Shown here piece by piece: positions 1 through 5,819 of a stretch of DNA of 10,157 bases. How positions within the stretch are numbered: the stretch's first letter is position 1; every line of letters begins with the position of its first letter. The translations under genes were made by a program, and so were the position numbers. The notes under the pieces are model-generated. The model had not been told where the DNA came from, did not search any database, and worked only from the letters and a program-made list of their open reading frames with translations. Source of the stretch: Clostridia bacterium (GTDB taxonomy: Bacteria > Bacillota > Clostridia > Oscillospirales > CAG-272); assembly GCA_017648425.1 (NCBI GenBank), contig JAGCJD010000213.1:1-10157 (forward strand), given 5' to 3'.

Positions 1-28
1 CCCCTTTTTGCGTTTTTTGCAAATCCTA

Positions 29-57
29 TTGACTTTATTATACCATTTTGGTATAAT
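29..57 (+). promoter_or_regulatory. Sigma-A promoter of the zinc-ribbon membrane protein gene
   Basis: TTGACT at 29-34 and a perfect TATAAT at 52-57 are separated by exactly 17 bp. Transcription should start near 64, giving a leader of about 38 nt before the ATG at 102. The spacer and the start region are filled by two palindromes described separately, so the promoter looks strong but tightly controlled. Confidence 0.85.
38..56. promoter_or_regulatory. Palindromic operator 1, in the promoter spacer and -10 box
   Basis: TTATACCA (38-45), TTT, TGGTATAA (49-56) is a perfect 8-bp inverted repeat with a 3-bp centre. It covers most of the -35/-10 spacer and five of the six -10 bases, so a bound protein would block RNA polymerase. 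Its form, TATnCCA-N3-TGGnATA, is shared with the second palindrome at 61-81. The regulator is not identified. Confidence 0.7.
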
Positions 58-60
58 GTA

Positions 61-81
61 AATATCCCAATATGGGATATT
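61..81. promoter_or_regulatory. Palindromic operator 2, at the predicted transcription start
   Basis: AATATCCCA (61-69), ATA, TGGGATATT (73-81) is a perfect 9-bp inverted repeat with a 3-bp centre. Its centre lies 24 bp from the centre of operator 1. It covers the predicted transcription start and early leader. In RNA it could also form a 9-bp hairpin at the very 5' end, but the shared TATnCCA half-site with operator 1 favours a protein-binding site. Confidence 0.65.
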
Positions 82-101
82 AAATCAAAAGGAGAAACAT
101 T

Positions 102-437
102 ATGAAATTTTGCTCACATTGTGGAAAAGAACTCTTGGACGCTGCAGTTGTATGTCCATATTGCGGCTGCGATGTCGACCGCAACGCCGCGGTAAGAACA
201 CAAAACGATGACGCTCCAAACATGGGATACGCCGTTTTAGGCTTTTTCATTCCGATAGTTGGACTTATCCTATATTTGATTTGGAATGACAAAACACCTC
301 TCAGGGCACGATCAGCAGGAAAAGGCGCGTTGTACGGCTTTTGCGTGGGAATAGTCCTTTCGATAGTATATGTTATTATCATTGGTTCAGTTATCGGCTC
401 GATCTTTGATTCTTTTTCCGCCCCATATTATTACTGA
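102..437 (+). CDS. Small zinc-ribbon protein with two membrane segments
   Basis: This 111-residue protein begins with a zinc ribbon in which four cysteines in two CxxC pairs (C4, C7, C18, C21) should bind one zinc ion. C23 adds an extra thiol. A short polar linker follows, then two hydrophobic segments at about residues 41-61 and 76-102, joined by a basic loop (KTPLRARSAGKG). The basic loop suggests that the zinc ribbon and the loop both face the cytoplasm. Such small zinc-ribbon membrane proteins are common in Firmicutes and have no established function; DUF-type sensing or envelope roles are guesses. The start is supported by GGAGA at 91-95, six bases before the ATG. The gene is monocistronic, with a doubly operator-controlled promoter, and its 3' end abuts the right end of an insertion sequence. 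The native terminator may therefore have been displaced. Confidence 0.85.
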   Translation: MKFCSHCGKELLDAAVVCPYCGCDVDRNAAVRTQNDDAPNMGYAVLGFFIPIVGLILYLIWNDKTPLRARSAGKGALYGFCVGIVLSIVYVIIIGSVIGSIFDSFSAPYYY

Positions 438-455
438 TAACTAAATAAGTCAAGA

Positions 456-474
456 CCACCGGCCGTGCCGGTGG
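456..474 (-). repeat. Right-end hairpin of the IS200-type element
   Basis: CCACCGGC and GCCGGTGG form an 8-bp stem with a 3-nt loop. Read on the minus strand the loop is ACG. The hairpin differs from the left-end hairpin at only one stem base pair plus two loop bases. It can be extended by CAAG/CTTG flanking bases with a single bulged T. This is the expected position (3' of tnpA) and form of a TnpA-recognised subterminal hairpin. Confidence 0.8.
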
Positions 475-481
475 CTTGCAC

Positions 482-577
482 AAGCCCCCTTAGGGCATGT
501 CATAGGCTGAGCCTATAGGCTCGTCGAAAAGTCTGCCAACCGCACGACTTTCACAGGCATGCCCCTAAAGGGGCTTT
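482..577 (-). other. Structured region downstream of tnpA inside the IS
   Basis: An outer imperfect stem pairs 482-499 with 558-576 (one mismatch and one bulge in about 18 bp). It encloses a 6-bp hairpin at 502-516 (ATAGGC/GCCTAT) and a 6-bp hairpin pairing 528-533 (AAAGTC) with 546-551 (GACTTT). On the minus-strand transcript the loop of the last hairpin reads GTGCGGTTGGCA. This is complementary to the loop of the tnpA leader hairpin. The structure could act in RNA (tnpA 3'UTR or a separate small RNA) or as single-stranded DNA during transposition. Confidence 0.6.
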
Positions 578-580
578 AAT
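561..580 (+). terminator. Rho-independent terminator-like hairpin reading into tnpA from the plus strand
   Basis: GCCCC (561-565), loop TAAA, GGGGC (570-574) is followed by TTTAATTTATTT. It is oriented to stop plus-strand transcription, including read-through from the zinc-ribbon gene and any transcript antisense to tnpA. It lies just past the tnpA stop codon and overlaps the larger structure at 482-577. The T-tract is interrupted, so strength is uncertain. Confidence 0.5.
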
Positions 581-1057
581 TTATTTGCCCTCTTTTACCG
601 GCTGACCCGTGAACGGGTCGACAAACTCTTTTATACTCAATTGTTCTTCTTCGTAATCTTGTTGCAATTGATTTCTTATGTACTGCTCAATAACTTTTTT
701 ATTGCGCCCTACTGTATCAACGTAATACCCCCTACACCAAAAATGTCTGTTTCCATATTTGTATTTCATATTGGCGTATTTCTCGAATATCATCAAACTA
801 CTTTTTCCTTTGAGATACCCCATTATTTGTGATACACTATACTTGGGCGGTATGGATACGAGCATATGGATATGATCTTTGCACGCTTCTGCTTCAAGTA
901 TTTCTACCCCTTTATATTCGCATAGCTTCCTCAACATTATTCCTATATCTGCTTTTATCTTTCCGTAGATTATTTGTCTACGATATTTTGGTGCAAATAC
1001 AATATGGTACTTGCAATTCCATCTGGTATGTGCTAAACTATCTGTGTCAAGTTTCAT
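581..1057 (-). CDS. tnpA: IS200-type transposase TnpA (Y1, HUH)
   Basis: This 158-residue protein is full length for IS200-group TnpA (about 150 residues). It has the HUH metal-binding motif as H62-I-H64 in KDHIHMLVSIPP. The catalytic region is YYVDTVGRNK followed by Y126-IRN-Q130, the YxxxQ pattern holding the single tyrosine nucleophile. TnpA works as a dimer, cutting and rejoining single-stranded DNA at sites next to subterminal hairpins. The start chosen is the ATG at 1057, with AGGAGG eight bases upstream. The same frame stays open for 21 codons further upstream, but that stretch is a hairpin-forming leader. The ribosome binding site lies inside a 13-bp stem, so translation should be strongly repressed. 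No frameshift or missing catalytic residue is visible. Confidence 0.93.
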   Translation of the reverse strand: MKLDTDSLAHTRWNCKYHIVFAPKYRRQIIYGKIKADIGIMLRKLCEYKGVEILEAEACKDHIHMLVSIPPKYSVSQIMGYLKGKSSLMIFEKYANMKYKYGNRHFWCRGYYVDTVGRNKKVIEQYIRNQLQQDYEEEQLSIKEFVDPFTGQPVKEGK

Positions 1058-1065
1058 TACTTGAT

Positions 1066-1126
1066 CCTCCTTTGATGTTTTTATTGTTTTGGTTGGCAGA
1101 CCATCTTTATTATACATCAAAGGAGG
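1066..1126 (-). promoter_or_regulatory. Leader hairpin sequestering the tnpA ribosome binding site
   Basis: Plus-strand bases 1066-1078 (CCTCCTTTGATGT) and 1114-1126 (ACATCAAAGGAGG) are perfect 13-bp inverted complements separated by 35 nt. In the tnpA mRNA the second arm is the AGGAGG ribosome binding site (1071-1066) with its flank. The stem would therefore mask it completely. Translational repression by a 5'UTR stem-loop is known for enterobacterial IS200; here the sequence is unrelated but the logic is the same. The loop carries GTCTGCCAACC (1101-1091), complementary to a loop downstream of the gene. Confidence 0.8.
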
Positions 1127-1160
1127 TATTTTTTCTACGCATAGCTAAAGCTTTTTGGTG

Positions 1161-1179
1161 CCACCAGCACTGCTGGTGG
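1161..1179 (-). repeat. Left-end hairpin of the IS200-type element
   Basis: CCACCAGC (1161-1168) and GCTGGTGG (1172-1179) form a perfect 8-bp stem with a 3-nt loop, AGT on the minus strand. It mirrors the right-end hairpin CCACCGGC/GCCGGTGG. It lies upstream of tnpA, as the left end should. Confidence 0.8.
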
Positions 1180-1192
1180 TTGATAGGACAAT

Positions 1193-1229
1193 AAAAAGCC
1201 GATACGGAAGCAACTCCATATCGGCTTTT
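1193..1229 (-). terminator. Rho-independent terminator of the glycosidase operon
   Basis: Plus-strand AAAAGCCGATA (1194-1204) and TATCGGCTTTT (1219-1229) form an 11-bp stem with a 14-nt loop that can close further by GGA/TCC. On the minus strand it ends in TTTTTATT. It lies 19 bp past the stop codon of the GH110-like gene, as expected for the end of the operon. The left end of the IS begins within about 14 bases of the T-tract. Confidence 0.85.
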
Positions 1230-1247
1230 GTTATTCACAAATACGCG

Positions 1248-2873
1248 TCAAACCTCTCTCGCATCAAAAACAGCGCAATCGTTACAAGCGTTCAAGGATA
1301 TGATAAGCTCATCAGCAGATGTCTTATTACCAACGAACTCAACGCCGTCAACATGATCCAAGCGACAGGTAAACTTTCCGTCAAAAAAGCAGCTCTTTAT
1401 CTTAACACCTCTGTGGTAATACGGCGCTTTTTCCGTGTATTCCACCTGAGTATGCGTAACTATTCTCCAATTAAGCGCATAAGCAAAGTAGCAATCCTCA
1501 ATAGTAATATCGTCAACAGGACCCGACTCATACCAATAAGTCGTGTCACCTGTCATCATCAGCGATGTTCCGCGATTTTCAAATCTGCAACCCTTTATAA
1601 CTATTTTGCCACTCGTCTGCATTCTCATAGTACCGCGGAAGCGTCTGAATACACAGTTTTCTATCAGCACATCAGCATTTGCGGAAAGATTTTCGATAAC
1701 ATCACCCTCACTTATCACTGAAAGAAGCTCAGGCTCAGCAACGCGCAAAACGCGTCTTCCGCTTTCAATATCCGTCTGCGCATCTGTAAGAGTAAACTCG
1801 GCAAGCTTCTCTCTCGTATGACCGCGATACACAGCTATGCGGTCACCTGCCAAAAACAGTTTAAGAGCAGATGTAAGACCTGCAAGACGGCTGTCGCTCA
1901 TAATACCATCACTCAGCACCTCAGTCACCGCAACAAAATTTCCGTGAACATTGACAGTGTCGTCAAGCAATCCTTCCATAGTGCAGTTTTTAATTTCAAC
2001 CTTGCCGTAGCAGTTGAACAAGTGTATGCCGTCCGCATTGTTTGCAACTATTCTGCCGTTGCCATCATAATTCGCGCAAATATCAAAACGGTCTATGAAA
2101 ATATCCTTTGTGTGCATTCCGATAAATGCCAACGCGCTTCCATGAACTATCACTATATCAGAAAGCGTGATATTTTCACCGCCAACAGTTTGAATAGCAG
2201 TCTTATCGCGAGGCTCATGCGTAATAACGAGCTTGCGATCCTTGCGTCCTACCCAATCCGCAGGAAAGCTTCCGTGAAACAATATGTCCTCTCCGTCCTG
2301 TTCAACGAATATCTGTCGAATCGGCAAGGGCGGATTTTCATGCGGATATATCTCGTCACCGAACAGCGCCAGAATAATGGTATGTAATTGCTTGTCTGCG
2401 GGATCGTAAAGCCACAAAAGACAATCCTTTGCATTCATTCTGTTTTCCCAAGTTTCGCTCGTAGCAATAAGTCCCTTGTGCTCTGTATCAACACGACAAG
2501 AAAAGCCCTCGTCAAGCCTTACGCGCATAGTATTCTCCTCACAGGAAATAAGCGAAGCCTGAGTGTAAAACGGACGGTCGTAATCTAGTTTTAGGTTTTT
2601 TATGGTAACATTTTTGCAGTTGTCCAGCATAAACGGCTGAATGCGCCCGTGGAACATAAGCGTCGCTCCGCCAAAATCAAGCACCACATTTTCGAGATCG
2701 CACAGCAAAAACGCAATATCCATATATTCCCCCGCGCCTGTTGTGTGAGAGCGATACTCGGGGTTATATGAACGCACAGTGTCAGATAAATAGAAATCTA
2801 TCCGCCCTACCTCTGCGCGGTAATATGTATTGCTTTCAAATTTTACTCCCTTTGTAAAAGTGACCTGCTTCAT
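1248..2873 (-). CDS. GH110-like alpha-1,3-galactosidase (right-handed beta-helix)
   Basis: This is a 541-residue protein with many short repeats of the form VxIKNC/ITIEDC, typical of a right-handed beta-helix. The core NNADGIHLFNC followed by MEGLLDDTVNVHG matches the GH110 signature. D281 and the pair D304-D305 have the same spacing as the catalytic aspartates I recall for a marine GH110 structure (acid, then base pair 23 residues on). GH110 enzymes remove terminal alpha-1,3-galactose, for example from blood group B or linear Gal-alpha-1,3-Gal. The start is the ATG at 2873, preceded by GGGAGAA seven bases before. An in-frame TTG at 2894 has no comparable site. The gene is last of three, 21 bp after the esterase. 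No signal peptide is seen, unlike Bacteroides GH110 enzymes, suggesting cytoplasmic action. A different beta-helix glycosidase or lyase specificity remains possible. Confidence 0.75.
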   Translation of the reverse strand: MKQVTFTKGVKFESNTYYRAEVGRIDFYLSDTVRSYNPEYRSHTTGAGEYMDIAFLLCDLENVVLDFGGATLMFHGRIQPFMLDNCKNVTIKNLKLDYDRPFYTQASLISCEENTMRVRLDEGFSCRVDTEHKGLIATSETWENRMNAKDCLLWLYDPADKQLHTIILALFGDEIYPHENPPLPIRQIFVEQDGEDILFHGSFPADWVGRKDRKLVITHEPRDKTAIQTVGGENITLSDIVIVHGSALAFIGMHTKDIFIDRFDICANYDGNGRIVANNADGIHLFNCYGKVEIKNCTMEGLLDDTVNVHGNFVAVTEVLSDGIMSDSRLAGLTSALKLFLAGDRIAVYRGHTREKLAEFTLTDAQTDIESGRRVLRVAEPELLSVISEGDVIENLSANADVLIENCVFRRFRGTMRMQTSGKIVIKGCRFENRGTSLMMTGDTTYWYESGPVDDITIEDCYFAYALNWRIVTHTQVEYTEKAPYYHRGVKIKSCFFDGKFTCRLDHVDGVEFVGNKTSADELIISLNACNDCAVFDAREV

Positions 2874-2894
2874 ATTGCTTCTCCCATCACTCAA

Positions 2895-4283
2895 TTATTT
2901 CAAGTAGTCCGCAATACATACGGGACCCATAGCAAGCAACGAATGTCCGTTCTTGTCCACTATGTTGCAGTGCCCCATGTTAGCGTATCCGTAATGCAGA
3001 TAGCAGCCCGCAAGCGCTTCCTGCGACAGCTCAGTGTATATCAGCGCCGCATCACCCTCAAAGGCAATTCTCGCTATTCTCATGGTGGGATTTATTATCT
3101 CCTCCTCGGGCGTCTCGGTGATTGAAAATCCAAGCGGAGCGCCGTACGACATCAAGTTACTTGCATTTTCAAAATGAACTACAAGCACCGCTCTGAACGG
3201 AATGCATTCGTCCCATCGCATCTCCATAGAGCTAAGCTTTGGTGACAAAGCTCCGCCAAAACCGCAAAGGGCCGCCATGCTCAAAGCTCCCCTCAGACCT
3301 ACATTTTCCTGAGAGTCTGCCGAAATATGTATAAGGTCGGAATAGCTTGAATCTATCGCCGCAACGGTGTCAAGATACGGAACATACTGACCAAGCGTCC
3401 TTTGCTTTTCACGCAACCTCTCCCAACGAAATCCAACATCGAGCGTCCTTGTGGGAATATTGTTTTTTGCTATCTGCACCTGCACAACAGGAAGCTTATC
3501 GTCCTTGCACTCACGGCGAAGACAGTCTATCATACGAGCCATGCGATAGTGTAGCTTTTCAATTCCGTCATCATAGCACTCGTTACATCCCTGATACCAG
3601 AACAGACCTCTCACCTTACCACCAACACGCTTAACTCTCCTTACCATTGCGTGGTAAAGATTGTCCTCCTTTGCGTCAGGATTCCACCTGAACATTCCCG
3701 AACCGCCAAGCGCGCAAGGAACAAGAGCCTGAGGCACACCGCCCGTAAGCTCGTAAAGCTTTCTCGCAAAGAATACTCCGGGGCCAATGCCGCGCTTTGC
3801 CACACCATGAGAAATAAACTCGGGCTGATCGGATTTCCAAGGCGAATTTATCTGATTATTTCTCCAGAACTCACGCTGACAATCGTCCACGGATATCCAA
3901 GGCTCGTGTAGCATATGGACTGCCGCACCCCACCTGTTGTCGGAATAATACGCGCGTATTGCAGGGTTGGGATCTTCGTCCTCACGCATATCCTTTTCCC
4001 TGAACCGTCCCGAGCCCTCCATGTTGGACTGACCGCCAAGCAACCATATATCGCCTACCCAAAGCGTAAGCTTAACGCTATCCTCATCATCGGAGAGAGT
4101 TACCTCGTAAGGACCTCCCGCAGGCATTCCGCAAAGAGTATAAGCGTCCTCGCCTATACGCTCCACAAGCCCGAGAGACGACACCAGCTCCCCCTTGCAT
4201 TCAGCTCCAAAGGTACAAGCGCACATATTGTCATTGTCGCGTTGCAACAACGCATTGTCATTTAATCCGTATAATAGATTCAT
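2895..4283 (-). CDS. SGNH-hydrolase carbohydrate esterase (sialate O-acetylesterase-like)
   Basis: The protein has 462 residues. A short beta-rich N-terminal part (about 1-75) leads into an SGNH hydrolase domain. The nucleophile block is LLGGQSNMEG (Ser86). It is followed by ALGGSGM (193-196 glycines/serine), GLFWYQGCNE (229-235) and the acid-histidine block SDLIH (Asp316, His319). This order fits the SASA/DUF303 family, whose members remove O-acetyl groups from sialic acid or from plant polysaccharides such as xylan. The usual proline after the catalytic His is Ile here, and WYQGESN is WYQGCNE, so this is a divergent branch and the substrate is uncertain. The start ATG has GGAGAAG three bases before it. 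The gene lies 20 bp after the GH-A gene and 21 bp before the GH110-like gene, so the three are almost certainly co-transcribed. No signal peptide is seen. Confidence 0.82.
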   Translation of the reverse strand: MNLLYGLNDNALLQRDNDNMCACTFGAECKGELVSSLGLVERIGEDAYTLCGMPAGGPYEVTLSDDEDSVKLTLWVGDIWLLGGQSNMEGSGRFREKDMREDEDPNPAIRAYYSDNRWGAAVHMLHEPWISVDDCQREFWRNNQINSPWKSDQPEFISHGVAKRGIGPGVFFARKLYELTGGVPQALVPCALGGSGMFRWNPDAKEDNLYHAMVRRVKRVGGKVRGLFWYQGCNECYDDGIEKLHYRMARMIDCLRRECKDDKLPVVQVQIAKNNIPTRTLDVGFRWERLREKQRTLGQYVPYLDTVAAIDSSYSDLIHISADSQENVGLRGALSMAALCGFGGALSPKLSSMEMRWDECIPFRAVLVVHFENASNLMSYGAPLGFSITETPEEEIINPTMRIARIAFEGDAALIYTELSQEALAGCYLHYGYANMGHCNIVDKNGHSLLAMGPVCIADYLK

Positions 4284-4303
4284 TTACTTCTCCATTTAAA
4301 TTT

Positions 4304-5731
4304 TTATTTCATCATCGACTTAATATTTCCAAACACCAGCAAAATAGGATAATCTCTTATCGGAATGTGCGTAAATACTACCTTTCCGTCACCGCCGCTT
4401 GCGCAGACAGATGGCTCGAGCTCATAAACAGCGCCGTCCATAAGGTCGATTATATGTACCTCCTCGGGTAGTCCCATAGACTTTGCCGATACCGTGGACA
4501 CAAAATCCGTTGTAAGTATATCCGTTCCCTTCCAATATGCAAGGGCGTAAACATTGTCGGGAAGTTCAAAGCCGTACATATAAGTGTCGCTTCTGTTGCT
4601 GAACGGAAACTCGTCATTTCCGCCGACAACGGGAGAATACTTAGCCTCAAAATATATTGGCAGATGAACATGCTTTTCTCTGCCGTCCATTACACTGCAC
4701 AAAGTGCGGAACGCGCGGTAAGATTGCTTTTGATAGTATGTGCCCAGAGGAATTCCGTTCTCATCAAAGTTCTCGCCGAGAACTCCGAAAAATCCATAGA
4801 ACTCCTCAGTCTTTGTTCCGCTGTCGCTCATTATATTTTCAAATATGTCAGCCGCGGTAAAATAAGAGGTGAACTCAACATCGTAAGCAAGGTCGCCCAC
4901 AAGCTTGCGGAGCAAAAACTTTGCCTGCTTTCTTTCCGACCAATTTGCGCCGGGAAGCGCCCCATTTATACAGTAGCGGGAGTGAGTTCCCGTTTCTCCC
5001 TGAATTATCTGTATCTTATCAGAGAACAAGCGGATAGTCGCGCGAAGCGCCTCTGTAAACTTTTCAACACCGCTGTCGGGAACATACTTGTAGCGGTGAT
5101 AAGAAATATAATCGATATAAGGCGCGAGTCCCGTTTTCAGCATATCGTAAACATAAGATATTTCAGTAAAGAAAGAGCCTGCGATTATTTTTGCATCGGG
5201 CTGCTTTTCGCGTATCGCCTTTGCTGTCATGATAGCGAACTCACCATATTCGGTAGCATTGACACCGTGACGCCAGCAGTGCTTTCCGTCAGGCTCGTTC
5301 CATATCTCAAAGTAGTCCACGCGCCCCTTAAAATGCTCAACGCACGCCGAAACATAGTTGCGCCATGCAACTCTCTCCTCCTCGGTCGCAATAGGAGGTC
5401 TGCCGATATCGCCGTATTTGTTGTCCGCCTCAGGCGTATAAAGTCCATTTCCGTAGCAAAGACACATCCACGGCTTCATGCTGCGTTTTATAAGGTTGTC
5501 AACTATTTCGTCAAGCCATGAAAAATCATACACTCCCTTTTGCTTTTCAGTCCTGCACCAGCCCGATTGAAGTCTTACCCACTTCATTCCGATATTGGCA
5601 AGCTCGTCATATAAGGGGGTAGGGTCATATAACGCCCTGTCCAGCTTTTCAAAGCCTATTCCAAGCTTCGAGCAAGAGCCTGCATCCGATTTTTTATATT
5701 TGAGCTCTCCAACTCTTTTAACTCCGTACAT
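4304..5731 (-). CDS. Clan GH-A glycoside hydrolase, GH39-like
   Basis: This 475-residue protein has a (beta/alpha)8 fold pattern. The acid/base glutamate is in DYFEIWNEPD (Glu146), at the end of a predicted strand 4. The nucleophile is in QIIQGETG (Glu246), strand 7. SYHRY (His212) lies between them as in many clan A enzymes. A C-terminal beta-rich part (about 370-475) resembles the accessory sandwich of GH39-type enzymes. These usually act on beta-xylosides or other beta-linked sugars; the family number is inferred from motif style and could be GH5 or another clan A family. The start chosen is the ATG at 5731 with AGGAGG four bases upstream. The frame stays open to 5836, but that stretch is the promoter region. 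It is the first gene of the operon. No signal peptide is visible. Confidence 0.8.
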   Translation of the reverse strand: MYGVKRVGELKYKKSDAGSCSKLGIGFEKLDRALYDPTPLYDELANIGMKWVRLQSGWCRTEKQKGVYDFSWLDEIVDNLIKRSMKPWMCLCYGNGLYTPEADNKYGDIGRPPIATEEERVAWRNYVSACVEHFKGRVDYFEIWNEPDGKHCWRHGVNATEYGEFAIMTAKAIREKQPDAKIIAGSFFTEISYVYDMLKTGLAPYIDYISYHRYKYVPDSGVEKFTEALRATIRLFSDKIQIIQGETGTHSRYCINGALPGANWSERKQAKFLLRKLVGDLAYDVEFTSYFTAADIFENIMSDSGTKTEEFYGFFGVLGENFDENGIPLGTYYQKQSYRAFRTLCSVMDGREKHVHLPIYFEAKYSPVVGGNDEFPFSNRSDTYMYGFELPDNVYALAYWKGTDILTTDFVSTVSAKSMGLPEEVHIIDLMDGAVYELEPSVCASGGDGKVVFTHIPIRDYPILLVFGNIKSMMK

Positions 5732-5780
5732 AAATCCTCCTGATTGTTCCGTTTCCGGTTTGTTTTTTAGATTAAATTTC

Positions 5781-5813
5781 ACATAAAACTTGACATTGTC
5801 TATGTTTTTATGT
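5781..5813. promoter_or_regulatory. Dyad in the shared control region
   Basis: ACATAAAAC (5781-5789) and GTTTTTATGT (5804-5813) are inverted complements except for one extra T. They are centred on a small palindrome, GACATTGTC (5792-5800). The dyad spans the -35 box and spacer of the regulator promoter and the early leader of the glycosidase operon. It could be an operator for the AraC-family protein or another regulator. Confidence 0.45.
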
Positions 5814-5818
5814 ATAAT
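5790..5818 (+). promoter_or_regulatory. Sigma-A promoter of the AraC-family regulator
   Basis: Perfect TTGACA (5790-5795) and perfect TATAAT (5813-5818) are separated by 17 bp. The predicted start near 5825 gives a leader of about 80 nt before the ATG at 5907. This is a consensus promoter and should be strong unless occluded. Confidence 0.85.
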
Positions 5819-5819
5819 C

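Larger units (their letters stand above)
456..1179 (-). mobile_element. IS200-type insertion sequence (IS200/IS605 family, tnpA only)
   Basis: The element has a single Y1/HUH transposase gene (581-1057) on the minus strand, flanked by two nearly identical hairpins at 456-474 and 1161-1179. No tnpB is present, as expected for the IS200 group, and the size of about 720-750 bp also fits. This family moves as single-stranded DNA and makes no target duplication or terminal inverted repeats. The exact ends therefore cannot be read from one copy; they should lie a few to about 20 bases outside the hairpins. The gene looks intact, so the copy may be active. It sits between the zinc-ribbon gene and the terminator of the glycosidase operon, and disrupts no visible coding sequence. 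Confidence 0.88.

Noticed and set aside
482..577. TnpB guide RNA (omega RNA)
   Set aside because: No tnpB gene or remnant is present in the element or beside it, so the structured region is described without that label.
1058..1120. Upstream extension of tnpA to 1120
   Set aside because: The 21 extra codons lie in the hairpin leader. The AGGAGG at 1071-1066 points to the ATG at 1057, giving the normal IS200 TnpA length.
829..1721. Plus-strand open frames across the IS left end and the start of the GH110-like gene
   Set aside because: They run through tnpA, the IS hairpins and the operon terminator and are shadows of minus-strand genes.
2874..2894. TTG start for the GH110-like gene immediately after the esterase stop
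   Set aside because: It has no ribosome binding site at a good distance, whereas GGGAGAA lies just before the ATG at 2873.
4664..5521. 285-codon open frame on the plus strand
   Set aside because: It is fully antisense to the GH-A glycosidase, whose catalytic motifs are clear. The plus-strand product has no recognisable motif and no good ribosome binding site.
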